This document shows, one piece after another, positions 1 to 9,019 of a stretch of DNA of 64,000 nucleotides (positions within the stretch are counted from its first letter, which is position 1; each line of letters opens with the position of its first letter). The notes under the pieces were generated by a model. It did not search any database and was not told the DNA's origin. It saw nothing but the letters and a program-made list of their open reading frames with translations. The stretch is taken from contig NZ_KB892024.1 of NCBI RefSeq assembly GCF_000373645.1, positions 62,001 through 126,000 on the forward strand, written 5' to 3'. A program made the position numbers and the translations under genes. The stretch is from Streptomyces sp. ATexAB-D23. GTDB lineage: Bacteria; Actinomycetota; Actinomycetes; Streptomycetales; Streptomycetaceae.

Positions 1-93
1 TCCCGGGCGGCCGATGGCTCCGGATAAGGTAATGCGGGTCTAAAGGCAACGCCAAGTGTTCCGCGCGTGCCGCGCGCCCCTCGGGAGGAAGCC

Positions 94-564
94 ATGGGAA
101 CCCACCGCACCACGCTGCCCGGAGTCGGCGTCCAGTACGACTACACGACCGAGTCGGGTCAGCACATCTCCGTCGTGGTCCACCACGACGGGCGCCGGTT
201 CATCGGCTTCTACGACCAGGACGACCCTGATTCGTGCCGGCTCTCCGTACCCCTGACACCACAGGAGGCCACCGGGCTGGCCCACCTCATCGACTCCGCC
301 CCGATCGACGCCGTACGGACCGATGGCATCGATCTGGTCACCGAGCACATCCCGCTCGGCAGCCGCTCGCCCTACGGCGGCCGACTGCTCGGCGACACCA
401 AGGCGCGGACCCGGACCGGCGCCTCGATCGTGGCGGTGCTGCGCACCCACAGCGCGCATCCGTCACCCGGGCCGGACTTCCGGCTGGCCATCGGCGACAC
501 GCTCGTCGCCGTCGGAACACGCGAGGGCGTCGACACGCTCTCCGAGATCATTGCGGAGGGCTGA
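94..564 (+). CDS. KhtT-like regulatory subunit (RCK_C domain) of a cation/proton antiporter
   Basis: A soluble 156-residue protein with an N-terminal small domain (about residues 10-65) and a C-terminal RCK_C/TrkA_C-type domain (about 72-155, ending in the pattern AIGDTLVAVGTREGVDTL). The size and layout match KhtT of the KhtTU K+/H+ antiporter, whose RCK_C domain gates the membrane subunit in response to a nucleotide ligand and pH. The ATG at 94 is preferred over the upstream in-frame ATG at 67 because GGAGG lies at 84-88. The antiporter gene starts two bases after the stop, and its own GGAGG is inside this gene's 3' end, so the two are translationally coupled. Role as regulator is inferred from this pairing. 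Confidence 0.85.
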   Translation: MGTHRTTLPGVGVQYDYTTESGQHISVVVHHDGRRFIGFYDQDDPDSCRLSVPLTPQEATGLAHLIDSAPIDAVRTDGIDLVTEHIPLGSRSPYGGRLLGDTKARTRTGASIVAVLRTHSAHPSPGPDFRLAIGDTLVAVGTREGVDTLSEIIAEG

Positions 565-566
565 CA

Positions 567-1811
567 GTGCACGACACGACCGCACTACTGGTGGAGCTGG
601 GCTCCGTCATCCTGGGGCTCGGCATCATCGGACGGTTCGCCGGCCGGATAGGACTCTCGCCGATCCCCCTCTATCTGCTGGCCGGGCTGGCCTTCGGCAA
701 AGGCGGGCTGCTGCCGCTCCAGGCCAGTGAGGAGTTCACCGCCGTCGGCGCCGAGATCGGCGTCATCCTGCTCCTGCTCCTGCTCGGACTCGAATACAGC
801 GCGTCCGAACTCGTCACCAGCCTCAAGACGCAGTACCCGTCCGGCGCCGTGGACTTCGTGCTCAACGCGACCCCCGGCGCCGTCGCGGCGCTGCTGCTCG
901 GCTGGGGCCCGGTCGGGGCCGTCGCCCTCGCCGGCGTCACCTGGATCTCGTCGTCCGGTGTGATCGCCAAAGTCCTCGCGGACCTCGGACGCCTCGGCAA
1001 CCGCGAAACCCCCGTCATCCTCGGGGTGCTGGTCATCGAGGACCTGTCGATGGCCGTCTACCTGCCGCTGCTCACCGCGATGCTCGCGGGCGTCGGCCTC
1101 GCCGGCGGCAGCATCGCGCTGGTGATCGCGCTCGGCACGGTCGGTCTGGTGCTCTACCTCGCGCTGCGGCACGGCCGGCTGATCAGCCGCGCGGTCTCCT
1201 CCGACAATCCGGAGATGCTGCTGCTCGTGGTGCTCGGGCTGACCGTTCTGGTCGCCGGGGTGGCCCAGCAGCTCCAGGTGTCGGCCGCCGTCGGCGCGTT
1301 CCTCGTCGGCATCGCGCTCTCGGGTGAGGTCGCGGAGGGCGCGCGCAAGCTGCTGTCCCCGCTGCGGGACCTGTTCGCCGCCGTCTTCTTCGTGTTCTTC
1401 GGGCTCTCGACCATTCCCTCCGACATCCCGCCGGTCCTGCTGCCGGCCGCGCTGCTGGCCGTCGTCACCGTCTTCACCAAGATCGGCACCGGCTGGTACG
1501 CGGCCCGGCGGGCCGGTGTGGGCGCGCGTGGCCGCTGGCGGGCGGGCGGCACGCTCGTGGCGCGCGGTGAGTTCTCCATCGTCATCGCCGGTCTCGCCGT
1601 GGCGACGGAGCCCCGGATCGGGCCCCTCGCCACCGCGTACGTCATGATCCTGGTCATCATCGGCCCGCTCACCGCCCGCTGGACGCAGCCGGTCGTCGCG
1701 CTCATCCAGAAGTGGCGCGGCAAGGAGGAGGCACCGGCCATCGGGAGCGGCGCCTCGATCCCCGCGGCGCGTACGCCCGCGCAGGAGGAAGTCTCGGCCT
1801 CCTCGGAGTGA
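567..1811 (+). CDS. CPA2-family cation:proton antiporter, KhtU/KefB-like membrane subunit
   Basis: A 414-residue polytopic membrane protein with about 12 hydrophobic segments and a short hydrophilic C-terminus. It carries CPA2 signatures such as LLGLEYS near the third helix, GVLVIEDLSMAVYLPLL (an acidic residue in a transport-type helix) and GTLVARGEFSIVIAGLA. The family exchanges K+ or Na+ for protons across the plasma membrane and contributes to cation and pH homeostasis. The GTG at 567 is chosen because GGAGG sits at 555-559 and it follows the KhtT-like stop by two bases; the much longer open frame upstream is noise. The RCK_N nucleotide domain found at the C-terminus of KefB/C is absent, consistent with regulation by the separate upstream subunit. 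Ion specificity cannot be read from sequence. Confidence 0.88.
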   Translation: MHDTTALLVELGSVILGLGIIGRFAGRIGLSPIPLYLLAGLAFGKGGLLPLQASEEFTAVGAEIGVILLLLLLGLEYSASELVTSLKTQYPSGAVDFVLNATPGAVAALLLGWGPVGAVALAGVTWISSSGVIAKVLADLGRLGNRETPVILGVLVIEDLSMAVYLPLLTAMLAGVGLAGGSIALVIALGTVGLVLYLALRHGRLISRAVSSDNPEMLLLVVLGLTVLVAGVAQQLQVSAAVGAFLVGIALSGEVAEGARKLLSPLRDLFAAVFFVFFGLSTIPSDIPPVLLPAALLAVVTVFTKIGTGWYAARRAGVGARGRWRAGGTLVARGEFSIVIAGLAVATEPRIGPLATAYVMILVIIGPLTARWTQPVVALIQKWRGKEEAPAIGSGASIPAARTPAQEEVSASSE

Positions 1812-1934
1812 CGGGCCCACCGGAGCGACGGCGGGGCCCCTCAGCGCCTTCCGCCTCGGGGTGAGGACTGCCGCCGCGTGACGACCATCTCTGAGCAATC
1901 GTTTCTTCGGATGGGTCTGCCGCCGTGCTCCGGT

Positions 1935-2486
1935 TCAGGTGTCCTGCGGGGCCGGGAGGTCTGGGGGCCAGCCCAGCGGGTAGGCGTCGGTGCCCTCGGC
2001 GGGGGCCGCCGCCTCGCCGCCCGCGTCCGTGAACGCCCGCAGCGCGTCGATCAGCGCGGCGCGCTGCCCGGGGGCGAGGCGCTGGACGATCGAAGCGACC
2101 TCCCGGCGGCGGCCGGCCGTCACCTCCTCGACGAGCCTGAGCCCCTCGGGGGTCACCCGCAGCACCGTCTCGCGGCGGTTGCCCGGGTTGACCTGACGCT
2201 CCGCCAGGCCCGCGGCGATCAGCCGGTCCACCATGCGCATCGCGGTCGACGGGTTGACGCCGAGCCGCTCGGCGAGCGAGACGAGCTTGGCGTCCCCGTG
2301 CGTGGCGAGCACCACGAGCAGCCGGAACTGGGGCAGCGTCACCCGGTCCTCGACCGCCGCGAGCGACCGGGCCGATACGGCCACCAGCAGCCGCGACGCG
2401 GTCAGCACCGCACGCGTCACCGCGTCGACGTCATCCCGGTCGGGAGCGGTCGGGGGGTCATCGGGTGCCTGTCCGTGCGCGGCCAT
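1935..2486 (-). CDS. MarR-family transcriptional regulator
   Basis: A 183-residue winged-helix protein: an N-terminal dimerisation helix (about 20-45), HTH around LVSLAERLGVNPSTAMRMVD, then the wing region with NRRETVLRVTPEGLRL, a classical MarR pattern. The ATG at 2486 has an AAGGGG ribosome site just upstream, so the longer open frame to 2588 is not used. It is divergent from the nitroreductase-family gene at 2618, and the region between holds a perfect inverted repeat at 2602-2616, which I infer to be its operator. Likely a local ligand-responsive repressor of itself and its neighbour. Ligand unknown. Confidence 0.85.
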   Translation of the reverse strand: MAAHGQAPDDPPTAPDRDDVDAVTRAVLTASRLLVAVSARSLAAVEDRVTLPQFRLLVVLATHGDAKLVSLAERLGVNPSTAMRMVDRLIAAGLAERQVNPGNRRETVLRVTPEGLRLVEEVTAGRRREVASIVQRLAPGQRAALIDALRAFTDAGGEAAAPAEGTDAYPLGWPPDLPAPQDT

Positions 2487-2601
2487 GCCCCTTTTTACCG
2501 CGCGCGGGCTTCTTACTCGAACCCGCGGTGATCCGATGCCGAAATGGTGCGCAACCGGTATCGGACCGTCCGCGTGCGACGGTGGCACCGACCATTGGAT
2601 C

Positions 2602-2616
2602 GTGCAACGTTTGCAC
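2602..2616. promoter_or_regulatory. Inverted repeat, candidate MarR operator
   Basis: GTGCAA-CGT-TTGCAC is a perfect 6-bp inverted repeat with a 3-nt centre. It ends two bases before the GTG start of the nitroreductase-family gene and lies in the divergent intergenic region with the MarR gene. Size and placement fit a MarR-family binding site that would block transcription or initiation. Inferred, not shown. Confidence 0.5.
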
Positions 2617-2617
2617 A

Positions 2618-3148
2618 GTGACGCACGAACCCGCGGCTTCGCCCGCTCCCCGGCGCCCGGCCCCGCCGACCGGCTGGCGGCGCACCGCCTTCCGGCTGCC
2701 CGTCCACATGTTCCGCATGGGGCTCGGGCCGCTCTTCGGGGGCCGGCTGCTGCTGCTCGTCCATACCGGCCGTGTCTCGGGCCTCTCCCGCCGGACCGCC
2801 ATCGAGGTCGTCGAGGCCGCCCCGCACGCGGACCGGCCGAGCTGGACCGTGGCGTCCGGCTTCGGCCCCGGCGCCGACTGGTACCGCAACCTGGAACACA
2901 CCCCGCAGGCCACCGTGCAGGTCGGCCGCAGGTTCCACGCGGTGACCGCGCAGGTCCTGACCGCCGAGGAGGGCGGCGAGCTGATGGCGCGGTACGCGCC
3001 CCGCCACCCCAGGGTCGCCCGCAGGCTCTGCGCCTACATGGGGTTCACGGTGGACGGCAGCGCGGAGGACTACCGGCGGGTCGGCGAGGCCATCCCGTTC
3101 GTCCGGCTGACCGAGGGCGCCGCACCCCCTGCCCGGCCGGACCGCTGA
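2618..3148 (+). CDS. DDN-like nitroreductase / deazaflavin-dependent family protein
   Basis: A 176-residue single-domain protein. The segments RLLLLVHTGRVSGLSRRTAIEV, GPGADWYRNLEHTPQATVQVGRR and YRRVGEAIPFVRL resemble the Ddn/Rv3547 family of F420H2-dependent nitroreductases (split beta-barrel fold), where the TGR..G..R stretch and the DWYRNL motif form the cofactor pocket. The catalysed reaction in the cell is usually unknown; members reduce quinones or xenobiotics. The GTG at 2618 is taken as start because the protein before it is not family-like and an operator-like repeat abuts it; no Shine-Dalgarno is visible, so the mRNA may be leaderless. ATG at 2708 is an alternative. Confidence 0.75.
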   Translation: MTHEPAASPAPRRPAPPTGWRRTAFRLPVHMFRMGLGPLFGGRLLLLVHTGRVSGLSRRTAIEVVEAAPHADRPSWTVASGFGPGADWYRNLEHTPQATVQVGRRFHAVTAQVLTAEEGGELMARYAPRHPRVARRLCAYMGFTVDGSAEDYRRVGEAIPFVRLTEGAAPPARPDR

Positions 3149-3155
3149 CAGCCGC

Positions 3156-4613
3156 TCACACCCGGGCCGGCTCGGACTCCTCCGCGAGATGGGGGCGGGG
3201 CGCGCCACGCCGGTAGAGGATCAGCGTGACGAGCAGGCCGAGGGCGAAGAAGCCCGCCGACCACCAGTACGCGGTGTCGTAGCTCTCCAGCTGCGCCTGG
3301 GCGACGACGGCCGGGGTCGGCCTGCGGCCCACCAGGTAGTTGGTGGCCGCGCTGGTGGCCAGGGTGTTCAGCAGCGCCGTACCGATGGAACCCCCGACCT
3401 GCTGACTGGTGTTGACCATGGCCGAGGCCACCCCGGCGTCACGCGCCCCCACCCCCGCCGTGGCCAGGTTCATCGCGGTGGCGAAGACCATGCCGAGGCC
3501 GAGTCCCAGGCAGAGCGTCGGCGGCAGCACATGGGCGGCGTAACCGCTGGTCAGGTCGAGGGCGGTCAGCCACACCATCGACGCCGCCGCGATGCCCATG
3601 CCGAGCGGCACCACCGGTTTCGCACCGAACCGCGGCACCAGCACATTCGTCGTCGTCACGGACGACACGATCATGACGGCGACCATCGGCAGGAAGGCCA
3701 GACCCGTGGAGACCGGCGAGTAGAACAGGCTCTTCTGCAAGTAGTACGTGAGGAACAGGAAGACGCCGAACATGCCGCCACCGGAGATGAACATCGCGAG
3801 GTACGACGCCGCCCGGTCCCGGTGCAGCACCACCCGCATCGGCAGCAGCGGGTGCGGCGCCCTGGTCTGCCACCGGGCGAACACCATCAGGAGCAGGCCG
3901 CCCGCCGCCAGGAACCCCCAGGTCAGCGGCGAACCCCAGGCGTGCGACTCGGCGTTGGAGAAGCCGTACACGATGCAGAAGAGGCCGGCCGACACGAGCA
4001 CGGTCCCCGGGATGTCCAGCCTCGGCCGGTCGGTCGGCGCACCGGCCGTCAGCAGCCGCCAGCCCCCGGTGAACGCCACGAACGCGAAGATCAGGTTGAC
4101 GTAGAGGCACCAGCGCCAGTCCAGGTACTCGGTGAGCACCCCGCCGAGCAGCAGCCCGACCGCGCCGCCCGCCCCCGCGATGGCACCGTAGATCCCGAAG
4201 GCCTTGGCCCGTTCCTTCGGCACGGTGAACGTCGTGGTCAGCAGGGAGAGCGCCGCCGGGGCCAGCAGCGCGCCGAACAGCCCCTGCAACGCCCGTGCCA
4301 GCACCAGGATCTCGAAGCTGGGGGCCGCGCCGCCGATCGCGGAGGCGACCGCGAAGCCGACGAGACCGGTCAGGAAGACCACCCGCCGGCCCACCAGGTC
4401 CGCGATGCGGCCGCCGAGCAGCAGCAGCGAGCCGAAGGCGAGGGCGTACGCCGTCACGATCCACTGCCGGTTGCCGTCACTGAAACCGAGGTCCTGCTGG
4501 GCGGAGGGCAGGGCGATGTTCACGATCGTCGCGTCGAGCACCACCATCAGCTGGGCCAGACCGATCACCCCGAGCACCCACCAGCGGTGGGACGGACCTG
4601 GTTCACGGACCAT
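3156..4613 (-). CDS. DHA2-family (EmrB/QacA) MFS drug exporter
   Basis: A 485-residue protein with about 14 membrane segments, the number typical of DHA2 proton-coupled multidrug exporters. Motif C-like and motif A-like stretches are present: LDATIVNIALP in helix 1, the GGRIADLVGRRVVF loop between helices 2 and 3, and GAIAGAGGAVGLLLGGVLTE in helix 5. It ends only eight bases from the convergent nitroreductase-family gene. The ATG at 4613 has GGAG about 10 bases upstream. Substrate unknown; actinomycete members often export antibiotics or dyes. No cognate TetR or MarR gene is directly attached, but the MarR gene 700 bases beyond its stop is close enough to be considered. Confidence 0.88.
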   Translation of the reverse strand: MVREPGPSHRWWVLGVIGLAQLMVVLDATIVNIALPSAQQDLGFSDGNRQWIVTAYALAFGSLLLLGGRIADLVGRRVVFLTGLVGFAVASAIGGAAPSFEILVLARALQGLFGALLAPAALSLLTTTFTVPKERAKAFGIYGAIAGAGGAVGLLLGGVLTEYLDWRWCLYVNLIFAFVAFTGGWRLLTAGAPTDRPRLDIPGTVLVSAGLFCIVYGFSNAESHAWGSPLTWGFLAAGGLLLMVFARWQTRAPHPLLPMRVVLHRDRAASYLAMFISGGGMFGVFLFLTYYLQKSLFYSPVSTGLAFLPMVAVMIVSSVTTTNVLVPRFGAKPVVPLGMGIAAASMVWLTALDLTSGYAAHVLPPTLCLGLGLGMVFATAMNLATAGVGARDAGVASAMVNTSQQVGGSIGTALLNTLATSAATNYLVGRRPTPAVVAQAQLESYDTAYWWSAGFFALGLLVTLILYRRGAPRPHLAEESEPARV

Positions 4614-4741
4614 GGGGCGGTCTCCTCGCTGCGCGCGTCACCGGAAACCCCCCGGCTGATCACGCTAGGCGGACGCCGCCGTCCCCGCATGTGGAGGAAC
4701 GGGGCCCGCCCGCCCTGCCGGGTCCCGGCAGTGAGGGCGGC

Positions 4742-5827
4742 TCAGAGCTCCTTGGCCGGCCAGTCGAGCAGCCGCGCCCCGATCACCGCGGTCTGGAGCG
4801 TGTAGCGGTGCATGGGGTCGGTCGGGTCGGAGCCGGTCAGCTGGTGGATGCGTTCGAGCCGGTAGGTGAGGGCGCGCACGCTCAGCGACAGCCGGCGGGC
4901 CGTCTCGGCGGCGACACAGCCCGCGTCGAAGTACACCGAGAGCGTCCTGAGCAGTGGCTCGGCCCCTCCCCTGGCCTTCTGGAGCGGGCCCAGCTCGCTG
5001 CGCACGAGATCGGCCATCGCCTGCCGGTCCCGGGTCAGCACCGGGTAGACCAGCAGATCGGCGGCGTACAGCACGGGGTCGTCCAGGTCCATCCGGTCCG
5101 CCAGGTCCAGCGCGTCGAGCGCCTCGTCGTACGACTGGACCACCCCGCCGGGGCCCCGGTGGGCGCGGCCGACCGCGACCCGGCCGCCGTCCGTCGCCGC
5201 GTGCGCCTGCTTCGCGAAATACCGCAGGACGTCGGGCTGGCTGCCGGGCGCGATGCAGACCATCCGCCCGTCCTTCGTCGTGAGCAGGATCTTGCGCCCG
5301 CTGAACCGGGCCAGCAGCGCCGACTCCACCTGCCGCGGCACGGCGTCGGTCTCGGTGTACGCCTCGGCGCCCGCCGCCACCGCGACGGCGTGGGCGCGCG
5401 AGAGCCGCAGCCCGAACCGGGTGGCCCGCTCGGCCAGCCGGCCCAGGTCGCTGCGCCCGTACAGGAGGTCGTCGATGAACTCCCGCCGGGCGGCCTCCTC
5501 CCGGCGCACGGTCAGGCGCTGGGCCCGCTCGAAGCCGTCCGCGAAGGCGTCGACCGCCTGCTCGACCGCGGCCAGCACACTGTCGGTGGACGCGGCTATG
5601 GAGGCCGCGGAGGAGCCGGGGGCGGCGGTGGGCCAGGCCGTTCGGGTCTCGGAGAGGTGCATGCGGACCAGGGCGCGGAGCTGGTGCCCGGCCTCGGCGG
5701 CCTGCCGGCCGAGATCCCGGCGGATGTCCAGCTCCTCGCGGGTGGGCCGCCGCCCGGAGACGGCCGTCTCGCCCAGCATCTGGGCGTAACCCTCCAGAAA
5801 ACCATCAGGAATCTCCGGTTCCGCCAC
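4742..5827 (-). CDS. PucR/CdaR-family transcriptional regulator
   Basis: A 361-residue regulator with a helical N-terminal region (1-120), a central GGDEF-like CdaR domain (about 125-255) and a C-terminal PucR-type HTH_30 domain (about 285-350), seen as LLRTLSVYFDAGCVAAETARRLSLSVRALTYRLERI. PucR proteins usually activate catabolic operons on sensing a metabolite. The GTG at 5827 has GGAG in the preceding bases; an overlapping upstream ATG is in another frame. It faces away from the flotillin locus and shares a 316-bp intergenic region with it, which holds a 7-bp inverted repeat. Target genes unknown. Confidence 0.85.
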   Translation of the reverse strand: MAEPEIPDGFLEGYAQMLGETAVSGRRPTREELDIRRDLGRQAAEAGHQLRALVRMHLSETRTAWPTAAPGSSAASIAASTDSVLAAVEQAVDAFADGFERAQRLTVRREEAARREFIDDLLYGRSDLGRLAERATRFGLRLSRAHAVAVAAGAEAYTETDAVPRQVESALLARFSGRKILLTTKDGRMVCIAPGSQPDVLRYFAKQAHAATDGGRVAVGRAHRGPGGVVQSYDEALDALDLADRMDLDDPVLYAADLLVYPVLTRDRQAMADLVRSELGPLQKARGGAEPLLRTLSVYFDAGCVAAETARRLSLSVRALTYRLERIHQLTGSDPTDPMHRYTLQTAVIGARLLDWPAKEL

Positions 5828-6143
5828 GCGTTCATCTCCGTTCCGCTACAGCATCGACAATTGCCCAACGCACGAAGCCCGGTGCCGGTGCCCGGCATCG
5901 GGGAGCGAAAAACATTGCCGTGATCCGGCAATGCGACCGGAGACCCCCGGATGACACGATCCTGTCAGCACCAACCGGGGGACCACGGGGGAATCACGGG
6001 GGATCACGGAGGTGCACGGGGGATCGGGGGAAGGCCCGGCCGCCGCGGCGGCGTCGACAGGCGCCGCCGCGGCGCCGAGGTCACCGCCCGGCCCGCAGAA
6101 GCGCCGGCAGTGCTGCCGGCGGGACGGCAGGGGGTGGAAAACG
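5828..6143. other. Divergent intergenic region upstream of the flotillin locus
   Basis: A 316-bp region between the divergent CdaR-type gene and the OB-fold membrane protein gene. It contains an inverted repeat at 5914-5932 and, at about 5970-6030, five degenerate repeats of a 10-12-nt unit close to CACGGGGGAT. Long open frames run through it but have no coding character. It probably holds the promoter of the four-gene locus. Confidence 0.5.
5914..5932. promoter_or_regulatory. Inverted repeat ATTGCCG-TGATC-CGGCAAT, candidate operator
   Basis: A perfect 7-bp inverted repeat with a 5-nt centre, placed about 90 bases upstream of the CdaR-type start and 210 bases upstream of the flotillin-locus start. 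A half-site-like CAATTGCC lies at about 5859. It could bind the CdaR-family regulator or serve the locus promoter; the sequence alone does not decide. Confidence 0.4.
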
Positions 6144-6806
6144 ATGCGGGAATTCCTGGACGCGACACTGTCCTTCCCGGCCGTACTCTTCGCCGCGGCG
6201 CTGGTCGTCGTCATCGCCTTCTGGCTGCTCGTCCTGGCCGGCGCGGCCGACCACCACTCCTTCGACACGGACGTCGACACCGATCTCGCGGGCGTCGGCG
6301 GCGTACCGGTCACCGTCTCGGTGTCCCTGATAGTCGCCGTCGGCTGGTTCACCGCCCTGACCGGCACCGTCCTGGTGCACCGCTCGGGAACCACCGGAAC
6401 CGTGCGCGCCGTGCTCGCCTCCGGGGTGCTCGCCGGGGCTCTGCTGCTCGCCTGGGGTGCGGTGCGGCTGCTCGTCCACCACTTCCGCCGCTTCTTCCCC
6501 GACCAGCCTCCGCCATCGCGCCAGGACTTCCTGGGCCGGGTCTGCACGATCCGCACCGGCTCGGTCGGCGCCGACTTCGGCCAGGCCGAGGTCGCCGCGG
6601 CCGACGGGTCGACCGCCATCGTCCAGGTGCGCCGGCTGCCGTCCGCCGACGCGGAACTCGCCTCGGGCGACACGGGCCTGCTGTACGCGTACGACGAGGC
6701 CGGGGAGTTCTTCTGGGTCTCGTCCTACGACAAGGCGCTCGACCCGGGCCCACCGCCCGCCGAGCTGCCCCGTAAGGGCCGTACGGCTCCCGGCTCCACC
6801 GCCTGA
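6144..6806 (+). CDS. OB-fold (NfeD/YqiJ-like) membrane protein, first gene of flotillin locus
   Basis: A 220-residue protein with three hydrophobic segments (about residues 10-33, 52-75 and 84-108) followed by a soluble C-terminal domain (about 125-205). The pattern FLGRVCTIRTGSVGADFGQAEVAAADGSTAIVQVRR matches the OB-fold of YqiJ/NfeD proteins, which are encoded next to flotillins in many bacteria and are thought to work with them in the membrane. The ATG at 6144 has a GGGGTGGAAA ribosome site. The flotillin gene follows 113 bases later on the same strand. The acidic, Asp-rich extracytoplasmic stretch DTDVDTDLAG between helices 1 and 2 is typical of this subfamily. Confidence 0.8.
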   Translation: MREFLDATLSFPAVLFAAALVVVIAFWLLVLAGAADHHSFDTDVDTDLAGVGGVPVTVSVSLIVAVGWFTALTGTVLVHRSGTTGTVRAVLASGVLAGALLLAWGAVRLLVHHFRRFFPDQPPPSRQDFLGRVCTIRTGSVGADFGQAEVAAADGSTAIVQVRRLPSADAELASGDTGLLYAYDEAGEFFWVSSYDKALDPGPPPAELPRKGRTAPGSTA

Positions 6807-6919
6807 GCCGTCCTTCTCACCGGCGCGATGTGCCCGCCCGGCCCGCCGGGCTGTGTGCCGCCGCGCCACCACACCCCCAAAACCGCTCAATTCCGTAACA
6901 CCAGCCGCCAAGGACTGTC

Positions 6920-9019
6920 ATGGAAGCCATCTCCTTGGGCCTCGGCCTGCTCATCGCCGTGGTCCTGCTCATCGCCGTAGCCCTCCTTCTGATCATCACC
7001 CGCCTCTTCCGCAAGGTGGAGCAGGGCAAGGCCCTGATCATCTCCAAGACCAAGAAGGTCGACGTGACCTTCACCGGTGCCGTCGTCCTGCCGGTGCTGC
7101 ACAAGGCCGAGTCCATGGACATCTCGGTGAAGACCATCGAGATCCGCCGCACCGGGCGCGAGGGCCTGATCTGCCAGGACAACATCCGCGCCGACATCCA
7201 CATCACGTTCTTCGTCCGGGTCAACAAGACCGTCGAGGACGTCATCAAGGTCGCCCAGGCGATCGGCACCGAGCGGGCCAGCGACAAGGTCGCCATCCAG
7301 GAGTTCTTCGCGGCCAAGTTCTCCGAGGCGCTCAAGACCGTCGGCAAGCAGCTGGACTTCGTCGACCTCTACACCAAGCGCGAGGAGTTCCGGGACCGGA
7401 TCATCCGGGTCATCGGCACCGACCTCAACGGCTACCACCTGGACGACGCGGCGATCGACTTCCTCGAACAGACGCCGATGGCGCAGCTCGACGGCGCCAA
7501 CATCCTCGACGCACAGGGCATCCGCAAGATCACCGAGCTGACCGCGATCGAGCACGTGCGGACCAACGAGTTCCAGCGCACCGAGCAGAAGGAGATCACC
7601 CGGCAGGACGTCGACGCCCGGGAGACCATCCTGGAGCTGGAGCGCCGGCAGGCCGAGGCCGAGATCAAGCAGCGCCGCGAGGTCGAGACCCTGCGGGCCC
7701 GCGAGGAGTCCGCGACCTCCCGGGTCCAGGAGGAGGAGCGCCTGGGCGCGCAGGCCGCGTTCATCAGGACCGAGGAGCAGCTCGGCATCCAGCGGGAGAA
7801 CCAGGCCCGCGAGATCGCCGTCGCGCAGAAGAACCGCGAGCGGGTCATCGCCGTGGAGAACGAGCGCATCGAGAAGGACCGGATGCTGGAGGTCATCGGG
7901 CGCGAGCGCGAGACCGAGCTGAACCGGATCGCCGCGACGAAGGAGGTCGAGGCGGAGCGCCGCGAGGTCGCCGACGTGATCCGCGAGCGCATCGCGGTGG
8001 ACCGCACGGTCGCCGAGCAGGAGGAGTCCATCAAGACGCTGCGGTCGGTCGAGGAGTCCGAGCGCACCCGCAAGTCGGTCATCATCGCCGCCGAGGCGGA
8101 GGCGCAGGAGCGGCTGGTCAAGGACATCAAGGCCGCGGAGGCGGCGGAGGCCGCCGCCACCCACCGCGCCGCCGAGCAGCTCACGCTCGCCGAGGCCCGG
8201 CTCAGGACCGCGGACCTGGACGCCCAGGCGAAGCTGCGGCTCGCCGAGGGTGTGCAGGCGGAGTCGGCCGCGCCCGGCCTGGCGGACGTGCAGGTACGGG
8301 ACGCGGCGGCCGAGGTGATCGAGAAGACGGGCCTCGCCGAGGCCGAGGCGACGAACGCGCGACTCAAGGCCGAGGCGGAGGGCGCCCGTCTCAAGGCACT
8401 CGCGGCGGCGGAGGGCACGCAGGCCCAGGCCGTGGCCGACGCGGCGATGATCGGCGAGAAGCTGAAGGCGGAGGCCGCGGGCCTCACCGAGAAGGCGGCC
8501 GCGATGGCGGCGCTGGACGACGCCTCGCGCGGCCACGAGGAGTACCGGCTGCGGCTGGCCGCCGAGAAGGAGATCCGGCTCGCCGGACTCGATGTGCAGC
8601 GGCAGGTCGCCGAGGCGCAGGCGACGGTGCTGGCCACCGGCCTGGAGAACGCCGACATCGACATCGTCGGCGGCGAGTCGGTCTTCTTCGACCGGCTGGT
8701 CTCGTCCATCTCGATGGGCAAGAGCCTGGACGGTTTCGTCGGCAGCTCCGACACGGCGAAGGCGCTGGCCGGTCCGTGGCTGAACGGCGAGTCCTCGTTC
8801 ACGGACGACCTGACACGGGTGCTGTCGTCGGTGTCCACGGGTGATGTGCAGAACATGACGGTGTCGGCGCTGCTGATGCGGATGATGGCCGCGCCGTCGT
8901 CGGGGGTCGGTCCGGACCAGGTCCGCGCGCTGCTGGACCACGCGAAGTCGCTGGGTCTGGCGGACGTCCCGGTGTCCGCCGTGACGGCCGCGGGCCTGAA
9001 CGGCAAGCCGGTCGGCTGA
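6920..9019 (+). CDS. Flotillin-family (YqiK-like) membrane scaffold protein
   Basis: A 699-residue protein: one N-terminal membrane helix (about 5-30), an SPFH/band 7 domain (about 35-210, including QGKALIISKTKKVDVTFTGAVVLPVLHKAE and LICQDNIRADIHITFFVRV), then a long Glu/Arg/Ala-rich coiled coil (about 215-600) and a C-terminal flotillin segment. Flotillins oligomerise on the cytoplasmic membrane face and organise microdomains. At 699 residues it is longer than E. coli YqiK (about 550), mainly in the coiled coil. The ATG at 6920 follows AAGGA. Gene order OB-protein, flotillin is the usual pair; here it is followed by a giant AAA ATPase and a channel-like protein. Confidence 0.9.
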   Translation: MEAISLGLGLLIAVVLLIAVALLLIITRLFRKVEQGKALIISKTKKVDVTFTGAVVLPVLHKAESMDISVKTIEIRRTGREGLICQDNIRADIHITFFVRVNKTVEDVIKVAQAIGTERASDKVAIQEFFAAKFSEALKTVGKQLDFVDLYTKREEFRDRIIRVIGTDLNGYHLDDAAIDFLEQTPMAQLDGANILDAQGIRKITELTAIEHVRTNEFQRTEQKEITRQDVDARETILELERRQAEAEIKQRREVETLRAREESATSRVQEEERLGAQAAFIRTEEQLGIQRENQAREIAVAQKNRERVIAVENERIEKDRMLEVIGRERETELNRIAATKEVEAERREVADVIRERIAVDRTVAEQEESIKTLRSVEESERTRKSVIIAAEAEAQERLVKDIKAAEAAEAAATHRAAEQLTLAEARLRTADLDAQAKLRLAEGVQAESAAPGLADVQVRDAAAEVIEKTGLAEAEATNARLKAEAEGARLKALAAAEGTQAQAVADAAMIGEKLKAEAAGLTEKAAAMAALDDASRGHEEYRLRLAAEKEIRLAGLDVQRQVAEAQATVLATGLENADIDIVGGESVFFDRLVSSISMGKSLDGFVGSSDTAKALAGPWLNGESSFTDDLTRVLSSVSTGDVQNMTVSALLMRMMAAPSSGVGPDQVRALLDHAKSLGLADVPVSAVTAAGLNGKPVG

